This document shows, one piece after another, positions 8,165-16,380 of a DNA stretch of 64,000 bases. The notes under the pieces are model-generated. The model had not been told where the DNA came from. It searched no databases and saw only the letters and a list, made by a program, of their open reading frames with translations. A program made the position numbers and the translations under genes. Origin of the DNA: JBEGHD01 sp049334165 (GTDB lineage: Bacteria; Bacteroidota; Bacteroidia; Flavobacteriales_D; Sanyastnellaceae); assembly GCA_049334165.1 (NCBI GenBank), contig JBEGHD010000002.1. The stretch is one strand, 5' to 3'. Within the stretch, counting starts at the first letter, position 1; each line of letters begins with the position of its first letter.

Positions 8165-9073
8165 TTATTTCGTCAATTCTTTGAAAACATCCTCAAGTCG
8201 TTGCTCTTTGCGGTTCATGGTGAGGACCGAATTTTCCTGGGACACTGCAAAATCGAAAATTCGTTGTCGTATGTCTTCTTCCGTGTTTGTCTGGATCGTC
8301 CAGTTGTTGTCTTTGACATTCACCGCGCTGGCAACTCCGTCAATTTGCAGGAGCTGGTTTTCTTCTACCGGTTTGCTGAATTCCACAAGAACTGTGTAGC
8401 CATTTCCCGAGAAGCGATGCGTCAGTCCTTCCGCGTCCTGGTCGGCTACGATTTTTCCTTTGTTGATGATGATCACGCGGTTGCAAATAGCCTCTACCTC
8501 CTGCATGATGTGAGTTGAGAGCATTACTGTTTTTTGCTTTCCAATTTCCGTGATCAGCTTTCTGATTTCTACCAGCTGATTGGGATCGAGTCCACTGGTA
8601 GGCTCATCGAGAATTAAAACTTCAGGATCGTGAATCATGGCTTGTGCAAGGCCCACACGCTGGCGATATCCCTTACTCAACTCGCCAATTCGTTTGTTCT
8701 GTTCCACCTGAAGCCCCACGGTCTCAATCATTTCGGCAACGCGCTTCTTTAAGTTTGGAACGCGGTAAATACCACCCACAAAGTGCAAGTATTCTTTAAC
8801 GTACATATCGAGGTAAAGTGGATTGTTCTCTGGCAGATACCCAACTCTTTTTCTCACTTCAATAGAGTTGGAAGTGACATCGTGACCGCAAACTTTTACA
8901 TCGCCTTCGCTTTGCGGAATAAAGCATGTAATGATCTTCATCATCGTAGACTTTCCGGCACCGTTGGGTCCCAAAAAGCCAATCACTTCGCCCGAAGAAA
9001 CTTCGAATGAAACGTTGTCAAGTGCTTTTTGCTTGCCGTAAAATTTGGTGACGTTCTTAGCGGATATCGACAT
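8165..9073 (-). CDS. gldA: Gliding motility-associated ABC transporter ATPase GldA
   Basis: 302 residues from ATG 9073 (MSISAKNVTKFYGKQKALDN); the longer frame to 9112 runs through the promoter. ABC ATPase with Walker A GPNGAGKST (about 35-43), signature LSKGYRQRVGLAQ, Walker B VLILDEPTSGLDP and the switch histidine in STHIMQEVE. The sequence LPENNPLYLDMYVKEYLHF is characteristic of GldA, the ATPase that works with the permeases GldF and GldG in gliding. Those permease genes are not in the window, so an ABC-2 exporter ATPase of another role remains possible. It is convergent with the PIN toxin gene, 11 bases away. Confidence 0.85.
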   Translation of the reverse strand: MSISAKNVTKFYGKQKALDNVSFEVSSGEVIGFLGPNGAGKSTMMKIITCFIPQSEGDVKVCGHDVTSNSIEVRKRVGYLPENNPLYLDMYVKEYLHFVGGIYRVPNLKKRVAEMIETVGLQVEQNKRIGELSKGYRQRVGLAQAMIHDPEVLILDEPTSGLDPNQLVEIRKLITEIGKQKTVMLSTHIMQEVEAICNRVIIINKGKIVADQDAEGLTHRFSGNGYTVLVEFSKPVEENQLLQIDGVASAVNVKDNNWTIQTNTEEDIRQRIFDFAVSQENSVLTMNRKEQRLEDVFKELTK

Positions 9074-9094
9074 TTTGCAGGATTGAATTTTGAC

Positions 9095-9102
9095 CAAAGG
9101 TA
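9095..9102 (-). promoter_or_regulatory. -7 promoter element for gldA
   Basis: Minus-strand TACCTTTG is an exact TAnnTTTG match, 21 bases upstream of the gldA ATG. It also excludes the longer upstream start. No good -33 element was identified. Confidence 0.55.
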
Positions 9103-9151
9103 AGTGATGCAAAAGAAATTGCAGAAAACCAGAACTGTCTTTGTCCCGGGT

Positions 9152-9751
9152 TTATTTCATGTCTAAAAAGTGACCGAGAATTTTCTTCTTGGTTTCTAGG
9201 TACTTCGTGTTTTCTTTTCTGGCCTTAATTTCCAGTGGCAAGCGTTCCACAAGTTCTATCGAAGTGCTTTCAATCGCCTCAACTTTCTCTGGATTGTTGG
9301 TGAGCAATTTCATTTTTTGCACACCCAACTTCTCTAGAATAGCCACTGCGATATCGAAGTTGCGCATATCTTTCTGATGGCCTAAAGCGAGGTTTGCTTC
9401 AACGGTGTCCATTCCTTTGTCTTGAAGGTTGTAGGCCTTCATCTTTTCTACGAGGCCAATTCCGCGACCTTCCTGACGGAGATACACTAACACGCCACCT
9501 TTTTCACCAACGATCTCCATGGACTTTTCGAGCTGTTCTCCACACTCGCAGCGGGCAGAAGAAAAAACGTCTCCCGTCATGCACTCCGAGTGGATTCTCA
9601 CAATTTGCGTTTCCCCGGGATTGATCTCACCGTTGAACAAGACAATGTGTGGAAACTGCTCAAATTCACTCTTATAGGCAATCATGGTGAAGTTGCCGTG
9701 CTCAGTAGGCAAGTTGGTTCTTGCCAGCTCTTCCGCTTTTGTATGCGCCAC
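9152..9751 (-). CDS. ribA: GTP cyclohydrolase II
   Basis: 199 residues. RibA opens GTP to the 2,5-diamino-6-ribosylamino-pyrimidinone phosphate that starts riboflavin synthesis. The zinc ligands are present (Cys57, Cys68 and Cys70 in SECMTGDVFSSARCECG), as is the signature YLRQEGRGIGL with the catalytic Arg, and KLLTNNPEKV. It is a standalone domain with no RibB fusion, which is a common arrangement in Flavobacteriia. It is transcribed leftward, divergently from rsgA. Confidence 0.95.
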   Translation of the reverse strand: MAHTKAEELARTNLPTEHGNFTMIAYKSEFEQFPHIVLFNGEINPGETQIVRIHSECMTGDVFSSARCECGEQLEKSMEIVGEKGGVLVYLRQEGRGIGLVEKMKAYNLQDKGMDTVEANLALGHQKDMRNFDIAVAILEKLGVQKMKLLTNNPEKVEAIESTSIELVERLPLEIKARKENTKYLETKKKILGHFLDMK

Positions 9752-9791
9752 TCCTGAAATAACTTTAATTTTGGAAGTTGAGAATTACCAC

Positions 9792-9799
9792 AAATGTAG
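9792..9799 (-). promoter_or_regulatory. -7 promoter element for ribA
   Basis: Minus-strand TACATTTG matches TAnnTTTG exactly, about 40 bases upstream of the ribA ATG. It lies back to back with the rsgA element at 9821-9828, forming a compact divergent promoter region. Confidence 0.5.
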
Positions 9800-9820
9800 G
9801 GCGAAAAAGTTCTGCGGAGT

Positions 9821-9828
9821 AGTTTTGT
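9821..9828 (+). promoter_or_regulatory. -7 promoter element for rsgA
   Basis: TAGTTTTG matches TAnnTTTG exactly. A transcript would start near 9834, giving a leader of about 15 bases before the TTG start of rsgA. Confidence 0.5.
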
Positions 9829-9847
9829 AGCCATCAATCCCAATTTT

Positions 9848-10774
9848 TTGAAAAGAGGAACTGTCATAAAATCTACCGGAAAATGGTATGTCGTTAAAAC
9901 TCCAGATGGAGAATATTTCGACTGCCGCATTCGCGGTAAATTTCGCACGGCCGGAATTAAAACCACTAATCCGCTAGCGGTGGGCGATGAGGTGAGTTTT
10001 GAACCTGAAGATGATGAACGCGGAGTGATACAGGAAATTCACGACCGCAAGAATTATATCATTCGAAAATCGGTAAATCTCTCGAAGCGAGCGCACATCG
10101 TTGCAGCCAACGTAGACGTGGCATTTCTGGTTGTCACCATCAAAGAGCCTGACACTTCATTTGGTTTCATCGACAGGTTTTTAGTCACAGCCGAAGCATA
10201 TCACATACCCACAGTGATCGTCCTCAACAAGGTCGATCGATTCAATGAGGAAGACCGAGAACGTGCTGATAAGCTGATCGAGATCTACTCGGAGATCGGT
10301 TATGAATGTCTGGAGACTTCTGTACCAGAAAAGCACAACATCGATAAGTTGAAAGAGCTGCTCAAAGATAAAACCAGCGTGGTTTCAGGTCACTCTGGTG
10401 TTGGGAAATCTTCGCTTCTTAATGCCGTTCAGCCGGGGTTAAAACTCAAAACGGCCGATGTTTCGGACTCGCATCACAAAGGACAACACACCACCACTTT
10501 CGCAGAAATGCACGAGCTAAAATTTGGAGGATACATCATCGACACTCCGGGAATAAAAGGGCTGGGAATTGTGGATGTACCCAAAGAGGAGCTGAGTCAT
10601 TATTTTGTTGAGATGAGAAATCTGCTCCCACACTGTAAATTTCATAACTGTGTGCACATCAACGAACCTGGCTGTGCAGTGAAAGATGCTTTGGCAGCCG
10701 AACTGATTGCAGAGTCGCGCTACAAGAGCTACTGGAACATGTATCACAATGACGATGAAAACCCTTACCGATAG
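9848..10774 (+). CDS. rsgA: Small ribosomal subunit biogenesis GTPase RsgA
   Basis: 308 residues. RsgA is a circularly permuted GTPase that checks late 30S maturation. The N-terminal OB fold (GTVIKSTGKWYVVKT) is followed by the permuted G motifs: G4 VLNKVDRF first, then G1 GHSGVGKSSLLNAV and G3 DTPGIKGLG. A C-terminal zinc site has the form C-x-x-x-x-C-x-H-x-x-x-x-x-C (CKFHNCVHINEPGC). The start is TTG at 9848, which aligns with the family N-terminus; no ATG is available nearby. Its stop abuts the stop of the convergent cysQ gene with no base between them. Confidence 0.95.
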   Translation: MKRGTVIKSTGKWYVVKTPDGEYFDCRIRGKFRTAGIKTTNPLAVGDEVSFEPEDDERGVIQEIHDRKNYIIRKSVNLSKRAHIVAANVDVAFLVVTIKEPDTSFGFIDRFLVTAEAYHIPTVIVLNKVDRFNEEDRERADKLIEIYSEIGYECLETSVPEKHNIDKLKELLKDKTSVVSGHSGVGKSSLLNAVQPGLKLKTADVSDSHHKGQHTTTFAEMHELKFGGYIIDTPGIKGLGIVDVPKEELSHYFVEMRNLLPHCKFHNCVHINEPGCAVKDALAAELIAESRYKSYWNMYHNDDENPYR

Positions 10775-11542
10775 TTAGCGGGCGAGAAAAGGTCCGTTTT
10801 TCAAATTTTTCCTGTTGTAAACCATCGGCTTCCCTGTAGCCAGGTCGATTAGTTCTTTTCCCGTTTCGGTCAGAAGAACCTGTCCTGCTGCCGTGTCCCA
10901 CTCCATGCATGGGCTAAATCTCGGATAGCAGTCGGCAAGTCCATCGGCCAGGATGCAAAATTTAAGAGCGCTCGCGGATTTCACGAGTTTCAAATCCGGG
11001 TAATCATTTCTCAATTCGTCCACATAGGCCTGAGTGCGCTTGTCGAGGTGAGAACGGCTCACTGTTACCCGGTAGGGGTGATCTCCGGTTTCATCTGGGA
11101 GTTTAATCGGATTTTCAGTATTTGAAAAGTCTGCTCGAAAAGCACCGTTTCCTCGAGATGCCCAATAAACTTTTTGATCTACGGGTAGAGCAATGACACC
11201 CAAAATCGGTACACCATTTTCTACCAATGCGATGTTCACCGTAAACTCATTTCTACCGTGAATGAAAGCTCTCGTGCCGTCTAGTGGGTCCACTATCCAG
11301 AGCTTTTCCCAGTCCTTTCTCGTTTCAAAAGGAGCCTTTCTACCTTCTTCACTCAGCACCGGAAATTGGGTTTCCTCAAGATGCTGTTTGATCACACTGT
11401 GAGCTGCTTCATCAGCATCTGTCACCGGGCTCTCATCAGCTTTCAGCTCGATGGAGTAGTCCCCTTTTCTAACAGACATGATTTTTTTGGAAGCCTCAAT
11501 GGCAGCTAGCAGAGCGAGTTGAGTGTGCGATTCCATTTTCAT
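10775..11542 (-). CDS. cysQ: 3'(2'),5'-bisphosphate nucleotidase CysQ
   Basis: 255 residues if started at ATG 11542 (MKMESHTQLALL); ATG 11536 is equally possible. CysQ hydrolyses PAP, the by-product of sulfate assimilation, and belongs to the inositol monophosphatase fold. Metal site 1 is DPLDGT (about 85-90), with LSEEG upstream and the second motif MEWDTAAGQVLL near the C-terminus. The frame extends to 11560, but a promoter-like TATCTTCG lies at 11549-11556 and argues against that start. It runs leftward, divergent from the TPP riboswitch. Confidence 0.9.
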   Translation of the reverse strand: MKMESHTQLALLAAIEASKKIMSVRKGDYSIELKADESPVTDADEAAHSVIKQHLEETQFPVLSEEGRKAPFETRKDWEKLWIVDPLDGTRAFIHGRNEFTVNIALVENGVPILGVIALPVDQKVYWASRGNGAFRADFSNTENPIKLPDETGDHPYRVTVSRSHLDKRTQAYVDELRNDYPDLKLVKSASALKFCILADGLADCYPRFSPCMEWDTAAGQVLLTETGKELIDLATGKPMVYNRKNLKNGPFLAR

Positions 11543-11548
11543 CCGGTG

Positions 11549-11556
11549 CGAAGATA
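11549..11556 (-). promoter_or_regulatory. Possible -7 element for cysQ
   Basis: Minus-strand TATCTTCG, one mismatch to TAnnTTTG. It ends only seven bases before the ATG at 11542, so the transcript would be nearly leaderless. This is a weak call. Confidence 0.3.
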
Positions 11557-11577
11557 ACACTTGAGAGCTCTTATGGT

Positions 11578-11607
11578 TTTGGGCTGGCTTTTTAATTAAT
11601 ACCTTTG
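11578..11607 (+). promoter_or_regulatory. Near-consensus Bacteroidota promoter upstream of the TPP riboswitch
   Basis: TTTG at 11578-11581, an 18-base spacer, then TACCTTTG at 11600-11607. Both halves match the TTTG / TAnnTTTG consensus at near-ideal spacing. The expected start near 11613 coincides with the 5' edge of the riboswitch aptamer. Confidence 0.75.
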
Positions 11608-11611
11608 CGCC

Positions 11612-11695
11612 ATCTCAACAGGGGTGCCCTATACAACGGGCTGAGATCATACCCTTTGAACCTGGCCGGGTAATTCCGGTAAGGGAGCAAGGTTA
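11612..11695 (+). ncRNA. TPP (THI-box) riboswitch
   Basis: The conserved thiamine pyrophosphate aptamer segments occur in order: GGGGTGCC at 11621-11628, GGGCTGAGAT around 11638-11647, ACCCTTTGAACCTG at 11651-11664, GGTAATTCCGG and AAGGGAGC. These form the pyrimidine- and pyrophosphate-sensing helices. The aptamer sits between a strong promoter and a TonB-dependent receptor. I could not pair P1 convincingly, so the exact edges are approximate. The 3' end overlaps GTTAAATAA, which can pair with a downstream copy (see the next entry). Confidence 0.93.
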
Positions 11696-11743
11696 AATAA
11701 TTAATTAAAGCGGGAGTTCCCTGTGCTCGCGTGGTTATTTAAC
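11692..11743 (+). promoter_or_regulatory. Candidate expression-platform hairpin of the TPP riboswitch
   Basis: GTTAAATAA (11692-11700) and TTATTTAAC (11735-11743) form a perfect nine-base inverted repeat. An imperfect inner stem joins CGGGAG and CTCGCG. The left arm touches the 3' end of the aptamer and the right arm ends 20 bases before the receptor ATG. That geometry would allow ligand-dependent exposure of the start region. This is inference from pairing only; there is no T-run, so translation control is more likely than termination. Confidence 0.5.
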
Positions 11744-11763
11744 ATCAAAATTCATTTTAAATC

Positions 11764-14370
11764 ATGCGCAAGATTTTCTTGAGCTTTATCCTGCTGCTGC
11801 CGGCCGTGTGGCTGAGCGCGCAATCCACAATTACCGGGACGGTAAAAGACGAAGCCAGTCAGCCCGTTCCCGGAGCTACTGTTCAAATTGTCCGGCTTTC
11901 TAAGCTGGTCACAACAAACTCGGATGGCGAGTTTCTGCTGGAGGTGCAGACTTCCGGCAAGTACAAGGTTAAAGTTTCCGCCATTGGCTATCCATCGCAA
12001 GAAAAAGCGGTGGAAGTTGAAGGAGGAAACAACGAAGTGAATTTTCAACTCGATCCGAACATCGGCTCGCTTGAAATTACTGAGTCGGCTGTTATTGAAG
12101 CTACACAGGCCGATGAGCGAACTCCGATGGCCTACACCAACGTTTCCGAAGAGGAAATTGAAAAGTTAAACGTGGGGCAAGACATGCCTTACCTCGTTCG
12201 CTACACACCTTCAATGGTGACAACTTCTGATGCCGGTGCCGGAATCGGTTACACCGGAATGAGAATTCGTGGTTCCGACCAAACTCGAATTAATGTTACA
12301 GTGAACGGAATTCCAATCAACGACTCTGAGTCGCAAGGGGTTTTTTGGGTGAATATGCCTGACCTGGCAAGCTCGGTGGACAACCTGCAAATTCAGCGAG
12401 GTGTCGGGACCTCTACTAACGGTGCTGGTGCTTTCGGTGCGACAATTAAAATGAATACCACTGAGTTTGGTCCAGCTCATGCCGAGATTCGTTCAGGTGC
12501 TGGTTCGTTCAACACGTTCAGAAATACCGCTTCTTTTGGAACTGGGCTGCTCAACGATCACTGGGTGATGGAAGGTCGCATTTCGCGAATCACATCAGAC
12601 GGTTACATCGACAGAGCTACTTCTGACCTTCAGTCGTACTACCTTTCTGGTGGTTACATCGGAGAAAACACTTCTTTGAAAGCGGTGATTTTTGGCGGAG
12701 ACGAAAGAACGTATCAGTCGTGGTACGGCACTCCAGAATCGCGAGTAGATGGTGATGTGGCCGCAATGCAAGCTTATGCCGATCGAAACTTTCTCTCCGA
12801 TGCAGAGAGAGAAAATCTGCTCAACTCTGGCAGAACTTACAACTACTACACTTATGAGAACGAGGTCGACAACTACTCGCAAGATCACTACCAGCTGCAC
12901 TTCGAGCATCGTTTTTCAGACAATCTAAAATTGAACGTTTCGGGACACTACACTCGAGGTGAAGGTTACTTCGAGCAGTACCGAAACAAAGACGATTTTG
13001 AGGAATATGGCTTGAGCAACATTCAAATCGCTAGCGATCAGGTTTTCAGTAATGATACAGCTGAAGGTGGTGCATTTATCAATACGAATTTCCAAAATCA
13101 GATCGATCAGGAAGATGCGGATGTCTCATTTGATGTTGTTACAGACCAGGCAGGAGATACGATCACCGATGGAAACGGAAATGTTTTGCTCGATGCCAAC
13201 GCAGCCATTACTTCAACGGACCTCGTGCGCAGGCGCTGGCTCGACAACCACTTTTATGGTGGAGTCTTTTCACTTACCTATACTCAAAGCAATCTCGAAG
13301 TGATTCTTGGCGGTGGCGCTAACCAATACGTTGGTGACCACTTTGGAGAATTCATTTGGGTAGAGCATTCAGATAATATCGACATTGGCGATTACTACTA
13401 CTTCAACGATGCTACCAAGAACGATGCGAACCTCTATCTGAAGGCGACTTACAATGTGACCGACAAGATTATTGTGTTTGGTGATGTTCAGGGAAGGTTT
13501 GTCGACTACCGCACCCAGGGCATCGACAGCGATCAGCGTCCGATTGCTGTGAGAGACGATAATTTCTTCTTCAATCCAAAAGCCGGTTTGACTTACCGAG
13601 TAAACAACACCGACCGCGTTTACGGATCTTTCAGTGTGGCGAATCGCGAGCCCGTACGAAACGATTACATCGATGCGCCTCAGGGAGAGTTTCCCGAACA
13701 CGAAACGCTCTACGACCTTGAGCTCGGATACGAGCGAGTGGGTGAATGGTACAACACTACCATCAACTTCTACAACATGCAGTACAACAATCAGCTGGTG
13801 CTAACCGGAGCTGTAAACGATGTTGGAAGCGGTATTCGCGAAAACGTGAAAAGCAGTTACCGAAGAGGTGTTGAATTGGTTGTAGGTGTGAAAGCGTTGG
13901 AGAATCTACATATTCAAGGGAATGTGACTTACAGCCAAAACAAAATTGAGCAGTACAATGAAGTGATTCCCGACTACGAAGTGATTGATCATGGAGAAAC
14001 CGACATCGCCTTTTCACCAGAGATTATTGCTGGAGGTCAGGCGACTTACACGGCTTTTGACAATGACCTTCACTCACTGGATCTAACCTGGTTGGCAAAG
14101 TATGTCGGTGAACAATATCTCGACAACACATCCAATCCAGATCGCGCCATCGATCCATACCTTGTGAACAACGCACAGCTCGTCTACACTGTAAAAAACA
14201 AGTTGTTTAAAGAACTGATTTTCACAGCCAGAGTCAACAATGTGCTAAATGAGAAGTACGTGTCAAACGGCTACACTTTTAGCTACTACTACCAGGAGGT
14301 GATTACCGAAAACTTTTACTATCCACAGGCAACTCGAAACTTCATGTTTGGGTTGACGGCAAAGTTTTAA
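11764..14370 (+). CDS. TonB-dependent outer-membrane receptor, probably for thiamine or a thiamine precursor
   Basis: 868 residues. Signal peptide 1-20 (ends LSAQS), then a carboxypeptidase-like regulatory domain (about 22-100, ITGTVKDEASQPVPGATV), plug domain (about 115-230, with RIRGSDQTRINVTVNGIPINDS and VQRGVGTSTNGAGAFGATI-like ending) and a 22-strand barrel finishing in an aromatic residue (MFGLTAKF). The TPP riboswitch directly upstream makes thiamine-related uptake the likely role. Riboswitch-controlled receptors of this kind have been predicted in Bacteroidota (often called Omr1). No inner-membrane transporter or thiamine kinase follows, so the rest of the pathway is elsewhere. Confidence 0.9.
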   Translation: MRKIFLSFILLLPAVWLSAQSTITGTVKDEASQPVPGATVQIVRLSKLVTTNSDGEFLLEVQTSGKYKVKVSAIGYPSQEKAVEVEGGNNEVNFQLDPNIGSLEITESAVIEATQADERTPMAYTNVSEEEIEKLNVGQDMPYLVRYTPSMVTTSDAGAGIGYTGMRIRGSDQTRINVTVNGIPINDSESQGVFWVNMPDLASSVDNLQIQRGVGTSTNGAGAFGATIKMNTTEFGPAHAEIRSGAGSFNTFRNTASFGTGLLNDHWVMEGRISRITSDGYIDRATSDLQSYYLSGGYIGENTSLKAVIFGGDERTYQSWYGTPESRVDGDVAAMQAYADRNFLSDAERENLLNSGRTYNYYTYENEVDNYSQDHYQLHFEHRFSDNLKLNVSGHYTRGEGYFEQYRNKDDFEEYGLSNIQIASDQVFSNDTAEGGAFINTNFQNQIDQEDADVSFDVVTDQAGDTITDGNGNVLLDANAAITSTDLVRRRWLDNHFYGGVFSLTYTQSNLEVILGGGANQYVGDHFGEFIWVEHSDNIDIGDYYYFNDATKNDANLYLKATYNVTDKIIVFGDVQGRFVDYRTQGIDSDQRPIAVRDDNFFFNPKAGLTYRVNNTDRVYGSFSVANREPVRNDYIDAPQGEFPEHETLYDLELGYERVGEWYNTTINFYNMQYNNQLVLTGAVNDVGSGIRENVKSSYRRGVELVVGVKALENLHIQGNVTYSQNKIEQYNEVIPDYEVIDHGETDIAFSPEIIAGGQATYTAFDNDLHSLDLTWLAKYVGEQYLDNTSNPDRAIDPYLVNNAQLVYTVKNKLFKELIFTARVNNVLNEKYVSNGYTFSYYYQEVITENFYYPQATRNFMFGLTAKF

Positions 14371-14393
14371 CTGCTACCAATTGCAATTTTACT

Positions 14394-14430
14394 AAACCCT
14401 CTTCTGGCTCAGGCTGGAAGGGGGTTTTTT
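14394..14430 (+). terminator. Intrinsic terminator after the TonB receptor
   Basis: AAACCCTCTTCTGGC pairs with the segment ending GGAAGGGGGTTT around a short loop (CTCAG), with several G-T wobbles on the plus strand, and six T follow. It ends at the stop of the convergent lipoprotein gene. Confidence 0.8.
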
Positions 14431-14431
14431 A

Positions 14432-15013
14432 TCACCAGTGATTGTAATCAACCTTAAATCCAAACTTGACATCAGTAATATGAAATGTTTGGTCATTTTC
14501 AGAATCGTAAAAAGTACCCTCAAATTTTCCCTCAACATAAGACCATTCGAGGTTGACAGGTGAAAAGACTTCGGTGATTTCCAGATATATATTCTGGCAT
14601 TCATCTGCTTCCGTTTTTTGGTCACGATACAGGCCGACAACACTTTCATTAGTGCCCGGACTTGTGTCCTCAGTTGGTCCTTCATCCGAACCAGATCCGT
14701 GAAAGTGTTTTCCGCATTCAGTAAAAACGCCCACTCTGAGTCCCTTTTTCTTCTTGATGTAAATTCTTAGGTGGTTATCGCAATTCCCTGCACTGAAAAT
14801 AAAACCATCAATTGTAATGCTGTTTGAGTCTACGAAAAGCGGGATAACTCGAAATGCGGAACACCAGAGAGGATCGCTATCTAGTTCGAAGGGTTCACCA
14901 TTCAATTTTCCCTCGAAGTAATTACTTCTGTCCACAGGTTCGTCTTTGCTACAGCTCTGTAAAAACAGGCAGAAGGATAGTGTGATACCAAGTATTAAGT
15001 GTGCTTTTTTCAT
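14432..15013 (-). CDS. Putative lipoprotein, paralogue of its upstream neighbour
   Basis: 193 residues. Signal peptide with lipobox LQSC, so Cys21 is likely lipidated and the protein anchored in an envelope membrane. The body is beta-rich, with the motif YFEGKLNGEPFEL near residue 32 and IDGFIFSAGNCDNHLRIYI near 68. These match positions in the next gene (FFKGRINGESFE and VNGFHFEARNCARDQEIEI), so the two are tandem paralogues. Four further cysteines (WCSAF, GNC, ECGK, DEC) suggest disulfides. I do not recognise a named family; similar small lipoproteins are common in Bacteroidota. Confidence 0.75.
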   Translation of the reverse strand: MKKAHLILGITLSFCLFLQSCSKDEPVDRSNYFEGKLNGEPFELDSDPLWCSAFRVIPLFVDSNSITIDGFIFSAGNCDNHLRIYIKKKKGLRVGVFTECGKHFHGSGSDEGPTEDTSPGTNESVVGLYRDQKTEADECQNIYLEITEVFSPVNLEWSYVEGKFEGTFYDSENDQTFHITDVKFGFKVDYNHW

Positions 15014-15029
15014 GACGAAATTTTTTTAA

Positions 15030-15548
15030 TCACCTCTCTTCGGAATAAACTCCAAAGTGGACATTTGAAAGAATCATTTCTCCAAATCCAGGGTGTTGGA
15101 GCTTTGCGTCCAAAAAACCTTCGATGTAGATGAAGCCATTCTTAATTTCAATTGTGGTGATCTCCAAATTAGCATCCTCACAATGGTCATTTTCTTCATC
15201 CATGAAAGAGATGGAAAAATCAAGGTCCGTGTCAGGGTTGTCTCTACAGCCTAGAAAAGTTCCGAGGCTCAGGTTGTCAGGCACTGTGATTTCGATCTCC
15301 TGGTCACGAGCACAGTTTCGAGCTTCAAAGTGGAAGCCGTTTACTTCATTAGTAATGTTATCTGTGTAAATGACCTCGCTGAATCTGGAGCAAAAAAGCA
15401 AGCTTCCATTGGTTTCGAAAGACTCTCCGTTAATTCTTCCTTTGAAGAAAGATGTTCTATTGGGTTCAAAGGCTGAATCGGAGCATCCCCAGGAAAGGAG
15501 GCTTATCAAAATTAAGCTGACAGAAAGTCTTTGAATTTGGCTTTTCAT
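15030..15548 (-). CDS. Putative lipoprotein, paralogue of its downstream neighbour
   Basis: 172 residues, 16 bases upstream of its paralogue on the same strand. Signal peptide with lipobox SWGC (Cys22). It shares the NGESFE, LLFCSRF, NGFHFEARNC and ANLEIT blocks with the neighbouring gene, including the paired cysteines, but otherwise has diverged well beyond a recent duplication. No enzymatic motif is visible. A surface-exposed or periplasmic binding role is possible but not shown. Confidence 0.75.
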   Translation of the reverse strand: MKSQIQRLSVSLILISLLSWGCSDSAFEPNRTSFFKGRINGESFETNGSLLFCSRFSEVIYTDNITNEVNGFHFEARNCARDQEIEITVPDNLSLGTFLGCRDNPDTDLDFSISFMDEENDHCEDANLEITTIEIKNGFIYIEGFLDAKLQHPGFGEMILSNVHFGVYSEER

Positions 15549-15602
15549 AGCTCTACAGTCATTAGTTGAGTCAGATAAAGCTAAGAAAATCTGATGAATG
15601 GG

Positions 15603-16355
15603 CTAGTGAGTGCGGCTCACCTCAAAAAGCAACTCCGGGTTTTCCTCTAACGCTGTTCCGACCACTAGCAGATCTGCTCCAGCCTGGTATGCCTGGTCCA
15701 TTTGATCTGCTGAGCGAAGTCCGCCACCAACGATCAGTGGAAGTTTGGTTTGGCTTCTTACAGCTTTTATCATTTCCGGTGAAACGGGTTTGTCCGCCCC
15801 GCTGCCGCCATCGAGGTAAAGGCATTGAAGTCCGAGCATTTCTCCAGCCATGGCTGTTGTAGCCGCAATTCCGGGTTTGTTGTGTGGAATTGGAGGAGTA
15901 GCGCTCATGTAGCTGGCCGTGGTGGGTTTGCCGCAATCCACGAGCATGTAGCCTGTGGCGACAGTTTCCAGCCCCAGCTCCTTAATTTTTGGCGCAGCCA
16001 CTACGTGATGACCAATTAGAAACTCGGGATTTCGACCGGAAATCAAGCTGAGGAAAAGAACTGCATCCACATGGGGTGTAAGCTGCATAGGGCTCCCGGG
16101 AAAGAGGATCACCGGAATTTTCGATTTTTCGTGAACGTATTTTATTCGCTCTTCGCACTTTGCTTCGGTGATGAGGCTGCCACCGATCAGGAAAAAATCG
16201 ACACCACAAGCGTGAGCCATTTCGATCAACTTGTCCGTTTTGCTTTGGTCGACCAGCTTGTCGGGGTCGAGCAGCACTGCAAGCGCTTTTTTGCCTTTGG
16301 CTTTAAGAGAACTGATTTTTTCGAGGACGGTATTCACGCAAATCGATTTGGTCAA
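15603..16355 (-). CDS. Geranylgeranylglyceryl/heptaprenylglyceryl phosphate synthase family protein
   Basis: 250 residues, a TIM-barrel prenyltransferase joining sn-glycerol-1-phosphate to a polyprenyl diphosphate. Family motifs are visible: LLDPDKL near residue 28, FFLIGGSLI, ILFPGSPMQL, FLSLISGRNPEFLIG, the glycerol-phosphate loop YLDGGSGADKPV and IVGGGLRS, and ADLLVVGTALEE at the end. Such ether-lipid enzymes are hallmark archaeal proteins, but a group II form is widespread in Bacteroidota, where its product and role are poorly defined. It ends a leftward group with a hydrolase and a TetR regulator. No glycerol-1-phosphate dehydrogenase gene is in the window. Confidence 0.93.
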   Translation of the reverse strand: MTKSICVNTVLEKISSLKAKGKKALAVLLDPDKLVDQSKTDKLIEMAHACGVDFFLIGGSLITEAKCEERIKYVHEKSKIPVILFPGSPMQLTPHVDAVLFLSLISGRNPEFLIGHHVVAAPKIKELGLETVATGYMLVDCGKPTTASYMSATPPIPHNKPGIAATTAMAGEMLGLQCLYLDGGSGADKPVSPEMIKAVRSQTKLPLIVGGGLRSADQMDQAYQAGADLLVVGTALEENPELLFEVSRTH

Positions 16356-16380
16356 AAATAGAAATTAAAGACTTGGTGGC

